From: Flavobacteriaceae bacterium
GTDB taxonomy: Bacteria; Bacteroidota; Bacteroidia; Flavobacteriales; Flavobacteriaceae
Assembly: GCA_022425945.1 (NCBI GenBank)
Contig: JAKMEK010000058.1
Location: 1-54,408, forward strand
DNA: 54,408 nt
Direction: 5' to 3'
Under the pieces are notes generated by a model, which made no database searches, was not told the origin of the DNA, and saw only the letters and a list, made by a program, of their open reading frames with translations. The position numbers and the translations under genes are program-made. Positions 44,404 through 53,392 of the stretch are shown here, piece after piece; position 1 is the stretch's first letter, and every line of letters begins with the position of its first letter.

Positions 44404-44730
44404 ATGTCAGATAATACTATTGATACCAATGCCCTTGGAGAGAAAATCGTAACGGTTTTAAAAACGATCTATGATCCTGAAATCCCCGTAGACATTTATG
44501 AACTGGGGTTAATTTACGACGTCTTCGTCAATGAAGATCATGACGTGAAGGTATTGATGACCCTAACAACACCAAACTGCCCTGTGGCAGAGACACTTCC
44601 CGTTGAAGTGGAGGAGAAGGTTAAGTCCATCAACGAGGTAAAAGAGGCAGAGGTTGAAATCACTTTTGATCCTCCATGGACCCAAGATTTGATGAGCGAA
44701 GAAGCAAAGTTAGAATTGGGATTACTCTAA
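44404..44730 (+). CDS. DUF59/MIP18-family Fe-S maturation protein (SufT-like)
   Basis: This 108-residue protein has the DUF59 core DPEIPVDIYELGLIYDV (key D, P, E) and TTPNCPVAETLP with Cys59. Members (SufT, PaaD, CIA2/MIP18) help insert clusters into apoproteins. Its place after sufE, one base away, supports a SufT-type role. Confidence 0.92.
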   Translation: MSDNTIDTNALGEKIVTVLKTIYDPEIPVDIYELGLIYDVFVNEDHDVKVLMTLTTPNCPVAETLPVEVEEKVKSINEVKEAEVEITFDPPWTQDLMSEEAKLELGLL

Positions 44731-44731
44731 A

Positions 44732-45235
44732 ATGGCCGAAGAAATTGTCAATCGCGTTGCGAAAAGTCCACTCATAACCTTTGACCTTGAGGAGTTTTTC
44801 CCTGAAGGTCAACGCCTAAGGCTGGACATGAGCCAGTGGTTGGAACAAGGGTTTATCTTGCGCGAAAAAGAATTTCGCTTGGCCCTAAAATCGTTCGATT
44901 TCACTCCTTACAAAAATGCATATGTAGCGCTGGAGTGCAGCACTGATGCCTTACTTCCTGCATGGGCATCTCTTCTGGTTACTGCGCATCTTCAACCTTT
45001 TGCAAAGAAAGTGGTACTCGGTTCTTTAGTAGAACTAGAACAGCAGCTCTTTAGTGAGTTAATTGCTCAACTCGACACCTCTAAGTTTAAAGATAAGCCC
45101 ATTATCATTAAGGGATGTTCTGAAAAAAATATACCTGCCGCAGCTTTTGTTTCCCTCATTCAGAAGTTACAACCCCATGCGAAAAGCTTGTTTTATGGGG
45201 AAGCATGTTCTTCAGTACCTCTTTATAAAAAGTAG
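44732..45235 (+). CDS. DUF2480-family protein, last gene of the suf operon
   Basis: This 167-residue soluble protein has no catalytic motif that I recognise. Its start lies one base after the DUF59 stop, and it repeatedly accompanies suf genes in Bacteroidota as far as I recall, under the name DUF2480. A helper role in cluster assembly is a reasonable guess but unproven. The sequence shows an N-terminal acidic segment (LITFDLEEFFPEGQR), a segment rich in Ala/Leu (YVALECSTDALLPAWASLL), and two Cys near 129 and 160. Confidence 0.78.
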   Translation: MAEEIVNRVAKSPLITFDLEEFFPEGQRLRLDMSQWLEQGFILREKEFRLALKSFDFTPYKNAYVALECSTDALLPAWASLLVTAHLQPFAKKVVLGSLVELEQQLFSELIAQLDTSKFKDKPIIIKGCSEKNIPAAAFVSLIQKLQPHAKSLFYGEACSSVPLYKK

Positions 45236-45298
45236 ATTATAGTAGATATTTCATAGCATTAAATTTTTTAGTTTTAAGTTCCCCTTAAATCTAAGCTT

Positions 45299-45795
45299 AT
45301 GAAATTCAGCCACCTACTTGTGTTGTTGCTCTTTTCTTGTGCCAAAAACAGCCCTCCTCAGGAAACTCCTTTTACGTTTATTGGCAGCTGGAATTATGTC
45401 AATAAAAATTACCAATTTGAGGATTCTCCTCAACAGTTAACTACTGCTGGAGAAGGTTGTAATCCGATGATTCAATTTGAATTTACCGAAGATGAATTTT
45501 CACTTAAGCTCTTTCAAGACCGAGCTTGTACTGAAGAAGCGGAAGTAGTTTTGACCTATGCAATTGAACAAGAAAACGATAGTGTTTATCGATTTACGTC
45601 AGATCGTTTATTGCGGTCAAATTTTAACAAATGGAGTTTCACAATCTATCCGATTTACCCGTCATAGGGGGTGAAGTAGCATTGATTCGACGAACCAATG
45701 ACGAGTTTGTCACCTATTTGCCTTTACCAGATGATCCAACAGTCAATGGTAGAACATTTAGTTCGGTCTATATTCGCTATCGACGTGCGAACTAA
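45299..45795 (+). pseudogene. Small lipoprotein gene with a one-base frameshift
   Basis: The first part (45299-45667) encodes 122 residues with a lipoprotein signal (LLFSC, Cys14) and a beta-rich domain resembling lipocalin-like family proteins (FIGSWNYVNKNYQFED). After about residue 111 the frame goes out of register. The other frame continues from about 45631 as 54 residues (with GGEVALIRRTNDEF and FSSVYIRYRRAN) to a stop at 45793-45795, which reads as the natural end. Restoring one A in the run at 45629-45631 would give one protein of about 165 residues. It is either a disrupted gene or a sequencing error. Confidence 0.7.
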
Positions 45796-45840
45796 ACTTT
45801 TCAGAAAAGGTGGTATCTTGACACTATCAAAATCACACCT

Positions 45841-47136
45841 TTGACTGTAAACAAAAAAGTACTTATTTTAAGTTATTATTGGCCTCCTTCTGGGGGTTCT
45901 GGAGTACAGCGATGGATGTATTTTGCCAAGTATCTAAAGCAGTTAGGTTGGGAGCCCATTGTAATAACAGTAGACGAGTACCAAGCTGCTTATCCCGTAA
46001 TGGACCCGTCCTTATTGGAAGAAGTGAAAGACATTCAGGTGATTAAAACCTCTACACGAGAGCCGCTGCGGTTCTATTCTTTACTCGTGTCTGGAAATTC
46101 TCAATCGGGTATTCCACAAGCTGAGGTCAAGCGAAAAAACTTATTTGGGAAAGCCGCGGCCTATATCCGTGGAAATTATTTTATTCCCGATGCGCGAAAA
46201 GGCTGGATTCCCTATGCCGTAAAGGCTGCACAAAAAGTTATTCGCGAAGAAAACATTTCGCATTTAATTACTACTGGCCCCCCACATTCTACACATTTGG
46301 CTGGCTTGCAGTTGAAAAAACAATTTAGCTTGAATTGGTGGATAGATTTTAGGGATCCTTGGACAGATGTTTTTTACAACACTTCCTTCTACAGAACAGC
46401 TAAGGCAAAGCAAAAAGATGAAGCTTTTGAAAAAGAAGTACTTCATTTTTCGAATGGTGTCATCCTCACGGTTGGGGGTGAACTTCAAGCACAACTTCAG
46501 CAGAAAGCTCCAGACCAACGCTTTGTGGTTTTGCCCAATGGGTTTGATGCCGATTTAATGAAGGCTATTCCATTAGCACAACCCAAAGATGTTTTTCACA
46601 TTGTATATACTGGTATTTTAACCCATAATCAAAACTTTTCTGAGCTACTTCAGCTTTTGGGAGGAGTGTCTAAAAACCAACCTATTTTACTTTCCTTGGC
46701 TGGAAATATTTCGCACGAAATCATAGACGAAATCAAGCTTTGTGTTCCACAAGTTGAGGTGGTATACCATGGCTATCTTTCTCATCATGAAGCGGTACGT
46801 TTAATGAAGAAAGCGCATTTATTGCTCAATTTTATTTTTGCAGGTGCACAAACTCAAATGATTTCAGGAAAATTATTGGAGTATTTGGCCACATCTATTC
46901 CGGTTTTATCGATTGGGGACCCGCTTTCAGCGGCAGGGGAATTTCTCTCGCAAGGGACCGCAGCGGTAATGTTGAACGTAACAGATGCCAAAGAGATTCA
47001 GCGCTTCATCATCAAAACTGCTTCCGAAAAAGGAAGTTTGTTCAATAATTTTCCTGAACTGACACAATGGAGTAGAGAAAGTTTGACAAAGCGTTTGATC
47101 GATGACGTTTTATCTACTCAACAAAAGACGCATTAG
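45841..47136 (+). CDS. Glycosyltransferase, GT-B fold (GT4-like)
   Basis: This 431-residue protein has an N-terminal Rossmann-like start (KVLILSYYWPPSGGSGVQR), a middle FRDPWTD segment and a C-terminal donor domain (VLPNGFDA, then a SGKLLEYLATSIPVLSIG loop). This is the pattern of retaining GT-B enzymes that build envelope polysaccharides. The sugar is unknown. The start codon is taken as TTG at 45841, the only candidate near the conserved N-terminus; confidence in the start is lower. It is convergent with nadD with a 3-bp gap. Confidence 0.9.
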   Translation: MTVNKKVLILSYYWPPSGGSGVQRWMYFAKYLKQLGWEPIVITVDEYQAAYPVMDPSLLEEVKDIQVIKTSTREPLRFYSLLVSGNSQSGIPQAEVKRKNLFGKAAAYIRGNYFIPDARKGWIPYAVKAAQKVIREENISHLITTGPPHSTHLAGLQLKKQFSLNWWIDFRDPWTDVFYNTSFYRTAKAKQKDEAFEKEVLHFSNGVILTVGGELQAQLQQKAPDQRFVVLPNGFDADLMKAIPLAQPKDVFHIVYTGILTHNQNFSELLQLLGGVSKNQPILLSLAGNISHEIIDEIKLCVPQVEVVYHGYLSHHEAVRLMKKAHLLLNFIFAGAQTQMISGKLLEYLATSIPVLSIGDPLSAAGEFLSQGTAAVMLNVTDAKEIQRFIIKTASEKGSLFNNFPELTQWSRESLTKRLIDDVLSTQQKTH

Positions 47137-47139
47137 ATA

Positions 47140-47721
47140 CTATTTATAAAAATTCATCTGATCCAAATATTCCCAACATTTTGGAGGGAGTAGTGGCCGT
47201 ATATTCTTTCCTTCCTTGATCCATTTGCGAATGGCTGAAGAAGAAACTTGCATTTCGGGCGCCTCAACTAGTGTAATTTTCGGATGGTTTTGAAATTGCG
47301 GAGGGATAGCTTTTGCTTCCTTTCGCGGATAGACGTAGAGCGCATGGCGTTTTAGAATTACTTCATGGTTTTTCCATTTTTGAAAATGCGCAAGATTATC
47401 TTCTCCCATAAGTAATACAAACTGCTTGTCAGGATGCTTTTCCTCTAAATGAGCTAGGGAGTCTGTGGTGTAGTTTGGCGTAGATAGTCCAAATTCAATG
47501 TCAGAAGGATGCAGATTGGGATAATCTTGGGTAGCCCGGTAGACCAATTCCAAGCGATGGTGGTTGGGCAGCATGCTTTGCTTTTGTTTGAACGGACTTT
47601 TGGGGGTGATGACCAACCAAACTTGATCAAGATTGGTGTGTTCAACAAAATGATTCGCCAAGATGAGGTGCCCATTGTGAATGGGATTAAAACTTCCAAA
47701 AAACAAACCTATTTTTTGCAT
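47140..47721 (-). CDS. nadD: Nicotinate-nucleotide adenylyltransferase
   Basis: This 193-residue enzyme makes deamido-NAD from nicotinate mononucleotide and ATP. It has the nucleotidyltransferase signature GSFNPIHNGH (His15, His18) and the C-terminal SSSAIRKWI (ISSTxIR type). It is the last gene of a yicC-gmk-nadD run, 21 bases after gmk, an order common in this phylum. Confidence 0.95.
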   Translation of the reverse strand: MQKIGLFFGSFNPIHNGHLILANHFVEHTNLDQVWLVITPKSPFKQKQSMLPNHHRLELVYRATQDYPNLHPSDIEFGLSTPNYTTDSLAHLEEKHPDKQFVLLMGEDNLAHFQKWKNHEVILKRHALYVYPRKEAKAIPPQFQNHPKITLVEAPEMQVSSSAIRKWIKEGKNIRPLLPPKCWEYLDQMNFYK

Positions 47722-47742
47722 TAAGCAAAGGTAGGCAATTGT

Positions 47743-48312
47743 CTAGGAACGTAAGAATTGTTTTACCAGGCCTACCACTTCCCTTTTCGCCTTGGTTAAG
47801 TCATCGTTCACCAAAATCAGATCAAAGTCTTGTGAGTAGGTCAGTTCTGTAGCGGATTTATCGAGGCGTTGCTGAATTTTATCTTCGGTTTCAGTATTGC
47901 GTTCTCGCAAGCGTTTTTCCAGTTCTTCGAAAGAGGGTGGTTGAACAAAAATGGCAAGGGTTTCTTCGGGATACTCTGCCTTTACATTTAGACCTCCAAT
48001 GACATCAATATCAAAAAGAACATGTTTTCCTTCGGCCCATAGACGGTCTATTTCTGAACGTAGGGTACCATAAAAATTCCCTTCATAAACTTCTTCATAT
48101 TCTATAAAAGCATCTTCTTCTATTTTTTGACGAAAGGCTTCTTCTGATAAGAAATAATAGTCTTTACCGTCGACTTCTTCACCACGCGGTGCTCGAGAGG
48201 TGGCAGAAATAGAAAAGCCAAGGGGAAGACCTTGTTGTAATAAATGTTTTACCAGCGTTGTTTTACCACTGCCTGAAGGGGCAGAAAACACAAAAAGTTT
48301 ACCCGATTTCAT
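47743..48312 (-). CDS. gmk: Guanylate kinase
   Basis: This 189-residue enzyme phosphorylates GMP to GDP. The P-loop is SAPSGSGKTT (10-19), followed by TSRAPRGEEVDGKDYYF, which binds GMP, and a lid region. The gene lies 2 bases after yicC and 21 before nadD. Confidence 0.97.
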   Translation of the reverse strand: MKSGKLFVFSAPSGSGKTTLVKHLLQQGLPLGFSISATSRAPRGEEVDGKDYYFLSEEAFRQKIEEDAFIEYEEVYEGNFYGTLRSEIDRLWAEGKHVLFDIDVIGGLNVKAEYPEETLAIFVQPPSFEELEKRLRERNTETEDKIQQRLDKSATELTYSQDFDLILVNDDLTKAKREVVGLVKQFLRS

Positions 48313-48314
48313 TC

Positions 48315-49172
48315 TTATAAAACGTTGAGGAGTTGTTCTTTTATTTTTTCTAATTCATCTTTCATTTGCACCACAATTTTTTGCAAGCCAGCATGATTAG
48401 CCTTTGAGCCTATCGTATTGATTTCTCTTCCCATTTCCTGTGCAATAAAACCTAATTTTTTTCCATTGGCAGCATCTTGATCCATAATTTCATCAAAGTA
48501 TTCTAGATGATTGGCCAAGCGAACTTTTTCTTCTGTAATATCGTATTTTTCTAAATAATAAATCAATTCTTGTTCCAAACGGTTTTGATCTACCTCAAGC
48601 TTTAATTGTGCAAGCGAAGTGGTTAGCTTTTCAGTGACACGCTCTTTCCGTTCAGGATCTATAGCAATAACATCTTTTAAAAGCTGATCAATTGCTCCTA
48701 GTCGTAAGCTAAAATCTTTTTTTAAGGCAAGTCCTTCATCTTCTCTATGTTGGTTTACCTTTTCAAGGGTAGAGGTGAAGAGTGATAGTAGTGCTTCTTT
48801 TTCTTTTTCATCAATCGCTTCTTTTTCTGTTTTTAAAGCGTCGGGTAAACGAACGGCCATTTTAAGTAATTCGGTAGTGTCTCCCTGATGAATGTCGTTG
48901 AGTTGTGCCAAATAGTTTTGAATCACTTCTTTGTTTAAAATAGTGTTTGTTGCGCTCCCAGAATTGTCTACAAAAACTGAAACATCAATTTTCCCACGCA
49001 CTAATTTTTTGTTGATTTCCCCTCGCATGCTAGATTCCAATTCCCTGTAACTATGAGGAGTTCGGAAGTTAAGGTCAATATTTTTACTATTTAGTGTTCG
49101 TATTTCTACAGTGATTTTTTTGTTCGAAAATTGGGTTTCACCTTTCCCAAACCCAGTCATTGATAGGATCAT
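48315..49172 (-). CDS. yicC: YicC-family endoribonuclease
   Basis: This 285-residue protein starts with the family hallmark MILSMTGFGKGE and ends with the conserved helical region (KKLGFIAQEMGREINTIGSKA). YicC proteins cut RNA and influence small-RNA turnover. The neighbouring gmk and nadD are the usual partners. The upstream DUF1080 gene ends only 6 bases before it, so yicC may also be read from the sugar operon. Confidence 0.95.
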   Translation of the reverse strand: MILSMTGFGKGETQFSNKKITVEIRTLNSKNIDLNFRTPHSYRELESSMRGEINKKLVRGKIDVSVFVDNSGSATNTILNKEVIQNYLAQLNDIHQGDTTELLKMAVRLPDALKTEKEAIDEKEKEALLSLFTSTLEKVNQHREDEGLALKKDFSLRLGAIDQLLKDVIAIDPERKERVTEKLTTSLAQLKLEVDQNRLEQELIYYLEKYDITEEKVRLANHLEYFDEIMDQDAANGKKLGFIAQEMGREINTIGSKANHAGLQKIVVQMKDELEKIKEQLLNVL

Positions 49173-49178
49173 TCGTAA

Positions 49179-49934
49179 TTATAATTCTTTAATTTTTATG
49201 TTACGGAAAGCGACTTTATCTCCATGGTCTTGAAGGCCAATTTTCCCTGTTTTAAATTGCCCAAACTTGGGCGCATGTGTGTAATGCGGTAAACTTGTAT
49301 CACCAAATTTTGAGGCAGCAATCAATGCCTCCCATTCAGGCCCATGTACCGGGAATTGAATGATTTCAGTTCCATTTAAGATGACATTTCCTTTGTTGTT
49401 ATTGTGATCAACGGTCAGTACAACATGATTCCATTCGCCTGCAGGCTTACATACATCTGCGGTGGGTTGCACCATGTCGTAAAGAGCTCCCGCCTGATGG
49501 TATTTAGGATTTGCTAATGCATCGGGATGACGTTCATTGTCAAGAATTTGAATTTCAGGTCCGGTAAGGTATGGTTCGCCAAATTCTTCGCCTTCCTGTA
49601 CAGCCCAAAAAAGACCACTGTTTCCGGCTTCAGCAACTTTCCATTCAATGGACAAAATAAAACTAGTGAATTCACGATCAGTCACAATGTTTTTCCCGCC
49701 GTCACCATAATTTCTTTTTTTAGAAGGATCAAATACGAGTGTGTTATCGATAACACTCCATTCTTCCCCTAATGCTGAGCCATTGTACTGATGCCAGCCG
49801 TTCAGGGTTTCTCCATCAAAAAGGGAGATCCATTCATTGGCTACTGTTGTGTTTTTCTTCTCCTTGGGAGTGTTTCCTTGGCAAGAAAAGAGTAAAAGAC
49901 AGCTAAAAGCTATAATTGGTATAAGATTCTTCAT
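49179..49934 (-). CDS. DUF1080 lipoprotein (3-keto-disaccharide hydrolase domain)
   Basis: This 251-residue protein has a lipoprotein signal (LLFSC, Cys18), followed by the domain start SLFDGETLNGWHQYNG and a later NSGLFWAVQ. That is the DUF1080 (PF06439) jelly-roll, whose members include hydrolases acting on 3-keto-glycosides. It probably works in the periplasm. The neighbours (two sugar isomerase-like barrels, a Gfo/Idh/MocA oxidoreductase and an NHS-type transporter) fit such a pathway. It lies 10 bases downstream of the first isomerase-like gene. Confidence 0.9.
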   Translation of the reverse strand: MKNLIPIIAFSCLLLFSCQGNTPKEKKNTTVANEWISLFDGETLNGWHQYNGSALGEEWSVIDNTLVFDPSKKRNYGDGGKNIVTDREFTSFILSIEWKVAEAGNSGLFWAVQEGEEFGEPYLTGPEIQILDNERHPDALANPKYHQAGALYDMVQPTADVCKPAGEWNHVVLTVDHNNNKGNVILNGTEIIQFPVHGPEWEALIAASKFGDTSLPHYTHAPKFGQFKTGKIGLQDHGDKVAFRNIKIKEL

Positions 49935-49944
49935 AGGTGTTAAA

Positions 49945-50997
49945 TTATATGTTTAAAATTTTCCTTAAGTGTGCTTGATCTATGGTCCCTCCCGCAAAAT
50001 CATCAAAGGTTTTTTCTGTTGCTTCAATGATGTGTTTTGCAATGAAAGCGGCGCCTTCATTGGCTCCTTGTTCAGGACTTTTAATACAGCATTCCCATTC
50101 CATTACTGCCCAAACGTCACAGCCATATTCAGTAAGTTTAGTAAAAATAGTTTTAAAGTCAATTTGTCCGTCCCCTGGGGAACGATATCGGCCGGCGCGA
50201 TTGCGCCAATCGCCATAACCACCAAAGGCACCTTTTTTTCCATTTGGTTTAAATTCAGCATCCTTTACATGAAAGGCCTTGATGAATTCATGGTAATGAT
50301 CTATGTAAGTTATATAATCGAGTTGCTGTAAAACAAAATGACTGGGATCATACAAGATGTTTACGCGTTTATGATTCCCTGTTGCAGCAAGAAAACGTTC
50401 AAAGGTCTCTCCATCGTGTAGGTCTTCCCCTGGGTGAATTTCATAACACACATCCACGCCATTTTCGTCAAATGTATCGAGAATGGGAAGCCATCTATCA
50501 GCCAATTCTTTGAAGCCAAGCTCGACTAGACCATCGGGTTGCTGTGGCCAAGGATGAAAGTAGGGCCATAGCAATGAACCCGAAAAAGTTGCGTGCGTAT
50601 TGAGGCCAAGGCGTTGGCTAGTGATCGCTGCTTTTTTAACTTGATCGATTGCCCAAGTGGTTCTGGCTTTAGGGTTGTTCTTAACTGCATCAGGTGCAAA
50701 GTTATCAAACATTAAATCATAGGCTGGGTTAACAGCCACTAGCTGGCCTTGTAGATGGGTAGAAAGTTCTGTGATTTCTAGTCCATAAGCATTGATTTTA
50801 CCTTTGAGATCATCGCAATAAGTTTGACTTTCGGCTGCTGTGTCTAAATCGATTAACCATTTGTCTAGGGTAGGGAGTTGAATGCCTTTGTACCCCAAGT
50901 CAGCTGCCCATTTACACAAACCATCTAAGCTATTGAAAGGAGCTTTTTGGTCAATGAATTGAGCAAGAAAAACGGCAGGTCCTTTGATTGTTTTCAC
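49945..50997 (-). CDS. Sugar isomerase/epimerase-like TIM-barrel protein
   Basis: This 350-residue protein has a xylose-isomerase-like TIM barrel. The expected metal ligands appear in order in CYEIHPGED, NILYDPSHF, AFHVKDAEF and VMEWECC (Glu, Asp/His, His, Glu). It has no signal peptide and is probably cytoplasmic. The family includes hydroxypyruvate isomerase, IolE and 3-keto-sugar epimerases; the exact reaction cannot be told. The start is GTG at 50997, because no ATG fits. The next gene upstream, the oxidoreductase, ends 12 bases away. Confidence 0.88.
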   Translation of the reverse strand: MKTIKGPAVFLAQFIDQKAPFNSLDGLCKWAADLGYKGIQLPTLDKWLIDLDTAAESQTYCDDLKGKINAYGLEITELSTHLQGQLVAVNPAYDLMFDNFAPDAVKNNPKARTTWAIDQVKKAAITSQRLGLNTHATFSGSLLWPYFHPWPQQPDGLVELGFKELADRWLPILDTFDENGVDVCYEIHPGEDLHDGETFERFLAATGNHKRVNILYDPSHFVLQQLDYITYIDHYHEFIKAFHVKDAEFKPNGKKGAFGGYGDWRNRAGRYRSPGDGQIDFKTIFTKLTEYGCDVWAVMEWECCIKSPEQGANEGAAFIAKHIIEATEKTFDDFAGGTIDQAHLRKILNI

Positions 50998-51009
50998 GTA
51001 CTTATTTTT

Positions 51010-52143
51010 TTACAAGTTTACCCAAACGTTTCCGTTTTTGTGGGAATCAATTACTTTTTCAATGAAGAGCATTCCACGAACGCCTTCCTCTATATCTGGA
51101 TAGGCACCATGTATAAAATCTTCTCCTATTATTGCATTTGCTACTCCCATATAGATGTTTCCCATGGCATCAAAAAGACCTTCAGGATGACCAGGAGGTA
51201 GTTTGGTTCCTTCCAAAGAAAAAGCATGGAGGTAGTCATGTCCAGGTTTGAGCTGTTGAAGGGGTTGACCTTCTTGAAGAAAGTTCAGATAATTCGGATT
51301 TTCTTGTGCCCACTTTAGGCTTCCTTTCTCACCATAAATTTGAACGGTAAAATTGTTTTCTTCTGCTGTAGCAATTTGTGATACCCTAAGTACCCCTTTA
51401 CAATAATCAGAGAAACGCACTAAAATTGTTCCGTCAACATCCATTTCATTGTCGGGATAACGGTAATTCAAATCAGCCAATAATGTTTTTACACGCATGT
51501 TAGTTACATATTCTAGCATGTCAAATGCGTGAGTGCCGATATCTCCAATGCAACAACTAATTCCTCCTTTTTCGGGATCAAGTCGCCAGACAGATTTTCG
51601 TTGTTCTGAGTCATGAATAACAGGATTGATCCATCCCTGATAATATTGTAAATCAACTTTTTGAACCTTTCCAATGGCTCCCTCAGCAATCATTTGTTTC
51701 ATTTGACGTACCATTGGGTAGCCCGTGTAAGTATAGGTTACAGCAAAAACGACTTTTTGTTTATCTTGGATTGCTTGTAATTCTAGCGCTTCGGCATGCG
51801 TGGTTGTCAGGGGTTTTTCACAAATGATGTTAAAGCCATTTTCCAACAATTGCTTGGCCATTGGAAAATGCAAAAAGTTTGGTGTAAGGACAGAAACTAC
51901 TTGCATACGCTCTTCAGGAGGAAGGCTCAATTCCTGTGCAATGAGAAGATCCACATTGTCATAAACCCTATCGGGAGCAAGTCCGATTTTGGCTGCGAAT
52001 TGTTTGTTTTCAGTGGGATTTGGATTAAAACAACCGCCAACAATTTGATAGTAATCAAACATGTTCGCTGCAATGCGATGCACTACTCCTATAAGAGAAT
52101 CACCACCACCACCAAGGATTCCTAAACGTATTTTTTCACTCAC
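51010..52143 (-). CDS. Gfo/Idh/MocA-family oxidoreductase
   Basis: This 377-residue protein has an N-terminal Rossmann fold (LGILGGGGDSLIG) and the CEKPLTTT motif (the EKP lysine) of the family, with a C-terminal alpha/beta domain. It oxidises or reduces a sugar ring hydroxyl with NAD(P). It has no Tat signal, so it should be cytoplasmic. The start is GTG at 52143. The MFS gene ends one base upstream, so the cluster is co-transcribed. Confidence 0.93.
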   Translation of the reverse strand: MSEKIRLGILGGGGDSLIGVVHRIAANMFDYYQIVGGCFNPNPTENKQFAAKIGLAPDRVYDNVDLLIAQELSLPPEERMQVVSVLTPNFLHFPMAKQLLENGFNIICEKPLTTTHAEALELQAIQDKQKVVFAVTYTYTGYPMVRQMKQMIAEGAIGKVQKVDLQYYQGWINPVIHDSEQRKSVWRLDPEKGGISCCIGDIGTHAFDMLEYVTNMRVKTLLADLNYRYPDNEMDVDGTILVRFSDYCKGVLRVSQIATAEENNFTVQIYGEKGSLKWAQENPNYLNFLQEGQPLQQLKPGHDYLHAFSLEGTKLPPGHPEGLFDAMGNIYMGVANAIIGEDFIHGAYPDIEEGVRGMLFIEKVIDSHKNGNVWVNL

Positions 52144-52144
52144 C

Positions 52145-53377
52145 TTATGCTTCTTTTAATTCGATCTTTTCGTCCTTAAAGATAAGCATAAAAAGAATGA
52201 GTACACCCATGGCAAATCCTGCCGGAAGTAACCAAATTGTTTCCCAGTTGTGTGTTCCATTGTCCAGAAGATAGGTGTCTGAGACCTTACCAGCAACCCA
52301 GAATCCAATCAGCATCCCAATTCCATAAGTAGCTAAGGTAATCAGCCCTTGAGCAGCACTTTTCACTTTTTCTCCCGCTTTGAAATCAGTATAAATTTGC
52401 CCAGAAACAAAGAAAAAGTCGTAGCAAATTCCATGTAAGGCAATTCCGATAATGAGCATTAATGTGTATTCTCCAGCATCGCCATAGGCAAATAAAGTAT
52501 AGCGAATTGCCCAGGCAAACATACCGACTAGAATGGTTTTTTTAAAGCCGAATTTTTTAAAGAAAAAAGGAAGAAGTAACATAAACAGGACCTCACTAAT
52601 TTGTCCAAGAGTCATTTTCCCCGTTGGGTTTTCCATGCCCAATTCTACCAAAAAAGGATTGGCTTGTTGGTAATAAAAAGCCAAAGGAATGCAAATCAAA
52701 ATAGAGGTGATGAAGAACATTAGGAAATTTCGGTCTTTAAGTAATTTAAGCGCATCAAAACCGAGGAGATCGCCAATAGAAAGTTTTTCGCCACTCGTGT
52801 TTGAGGGAGGTGTTTTGGGTAAGCTAAAACTGAAGACACCTAGAATTCCAGAGGCAATGGCTACCATAATGAAAGTGTTTGCCAACGCTCCTTTGGCGAT
52901 CGCCTCTTGTGCATCCCAACGAAACCAATAACTGATGAAGAGTCCGGCCACGATCCAACCTAATGTTCCAAACACTCGGATGATGGAGAATTCTTTTGCC
53001 GGGTCTTTCATTTGATAAAAAGATACAGAATTGACCAAGGCAAGGGTGGGCATATAGACCAACATATATCCAAAAACAAAGGGATAGAAATCATTAAATT
53101 CTCCTGCTTGTGCCATAAAATACATCAACACTGCTCCGATGAGATGTAAGAACCCTAAAATACGTTCCGCATTAAAGAATCGATCAGCAATTAATCCAAT
53201 AAACACAGGGGCAATAATTGCTCCCCACGATTGGGTGGAAAAGGCCATGCCAATTTCTGCGCCGCTGGCGCCTAGATTGGTGCCTAAAAAAGTACCGAGT
53301 GTAACAAACCAGCCTCCCCAAATAAAGAATTGAAGAAACATCATTAAAGACAATTGTATTTTTGTTGTCGAATTCAT
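52145..53377 (-). CDS. MFS transporter, nucleoside:H+ symporter (NHS) type
   Basis: This 410-residue protein has 12 predicted membrane helices. The start (LSLMMFLQFFIWGGWFVTLG) and the FSIIRVFGTLGWI segment resemble NupG/XapB-like nucleoside symporters. In Bacteroidota such proteins often accompany oxidoreductases and sugar isomerases and may carry modified sugars instead. It lies one base from the oxidoreductase gene and 15 bases downstream of the secreted isomerase-like gene. Confidence 0.9.
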   Translation of the reverse strand: MNSTTKIQLSLMMFLQFFIWGGWFVTLGTFLGTNLGASGAEIGMAFSTQSWGAIIAPVFIGLIADRFFNAERILGFLHLIGAVLMYFMAQAGEFNDFYPFVFGYMLVYMPTLALVNSVSFYQMKDPAKEFSIIRVFGTLGWIVAGLFISYWFRWDAQEAIAKGALANTFIMVAIASGILGVFSFSLPKTPPSNTSGEKLSIGDLLGFDALKLLKDRNFLMFFITSILICIPLAFYYQQANPFLVELGMENPTGKMTLGQISEVLFMLLLPFFFKKFGFKKTILVGMFAWAIRYTLFAYGDAGEYTLMLIIGIALHGICYDFFFVSGQIYTDFKAGEKVKSAAQGLITLATYGIGMLIGFWVAGKVSDTYLLDNGTHNWETIWLLPAGFAMGVLILFMLIFKDEKIELKEA

Positions 53378-53392
53378 ATTAAATACTGTTGG

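Noticed and set aside
45622-45628. Programmed -1 frameshift site in the small lipoprotein gene
   Set aside because: T-TTT-AAC would put a TAA stop in the shifted A site, so a simple one-base loss is more likely.
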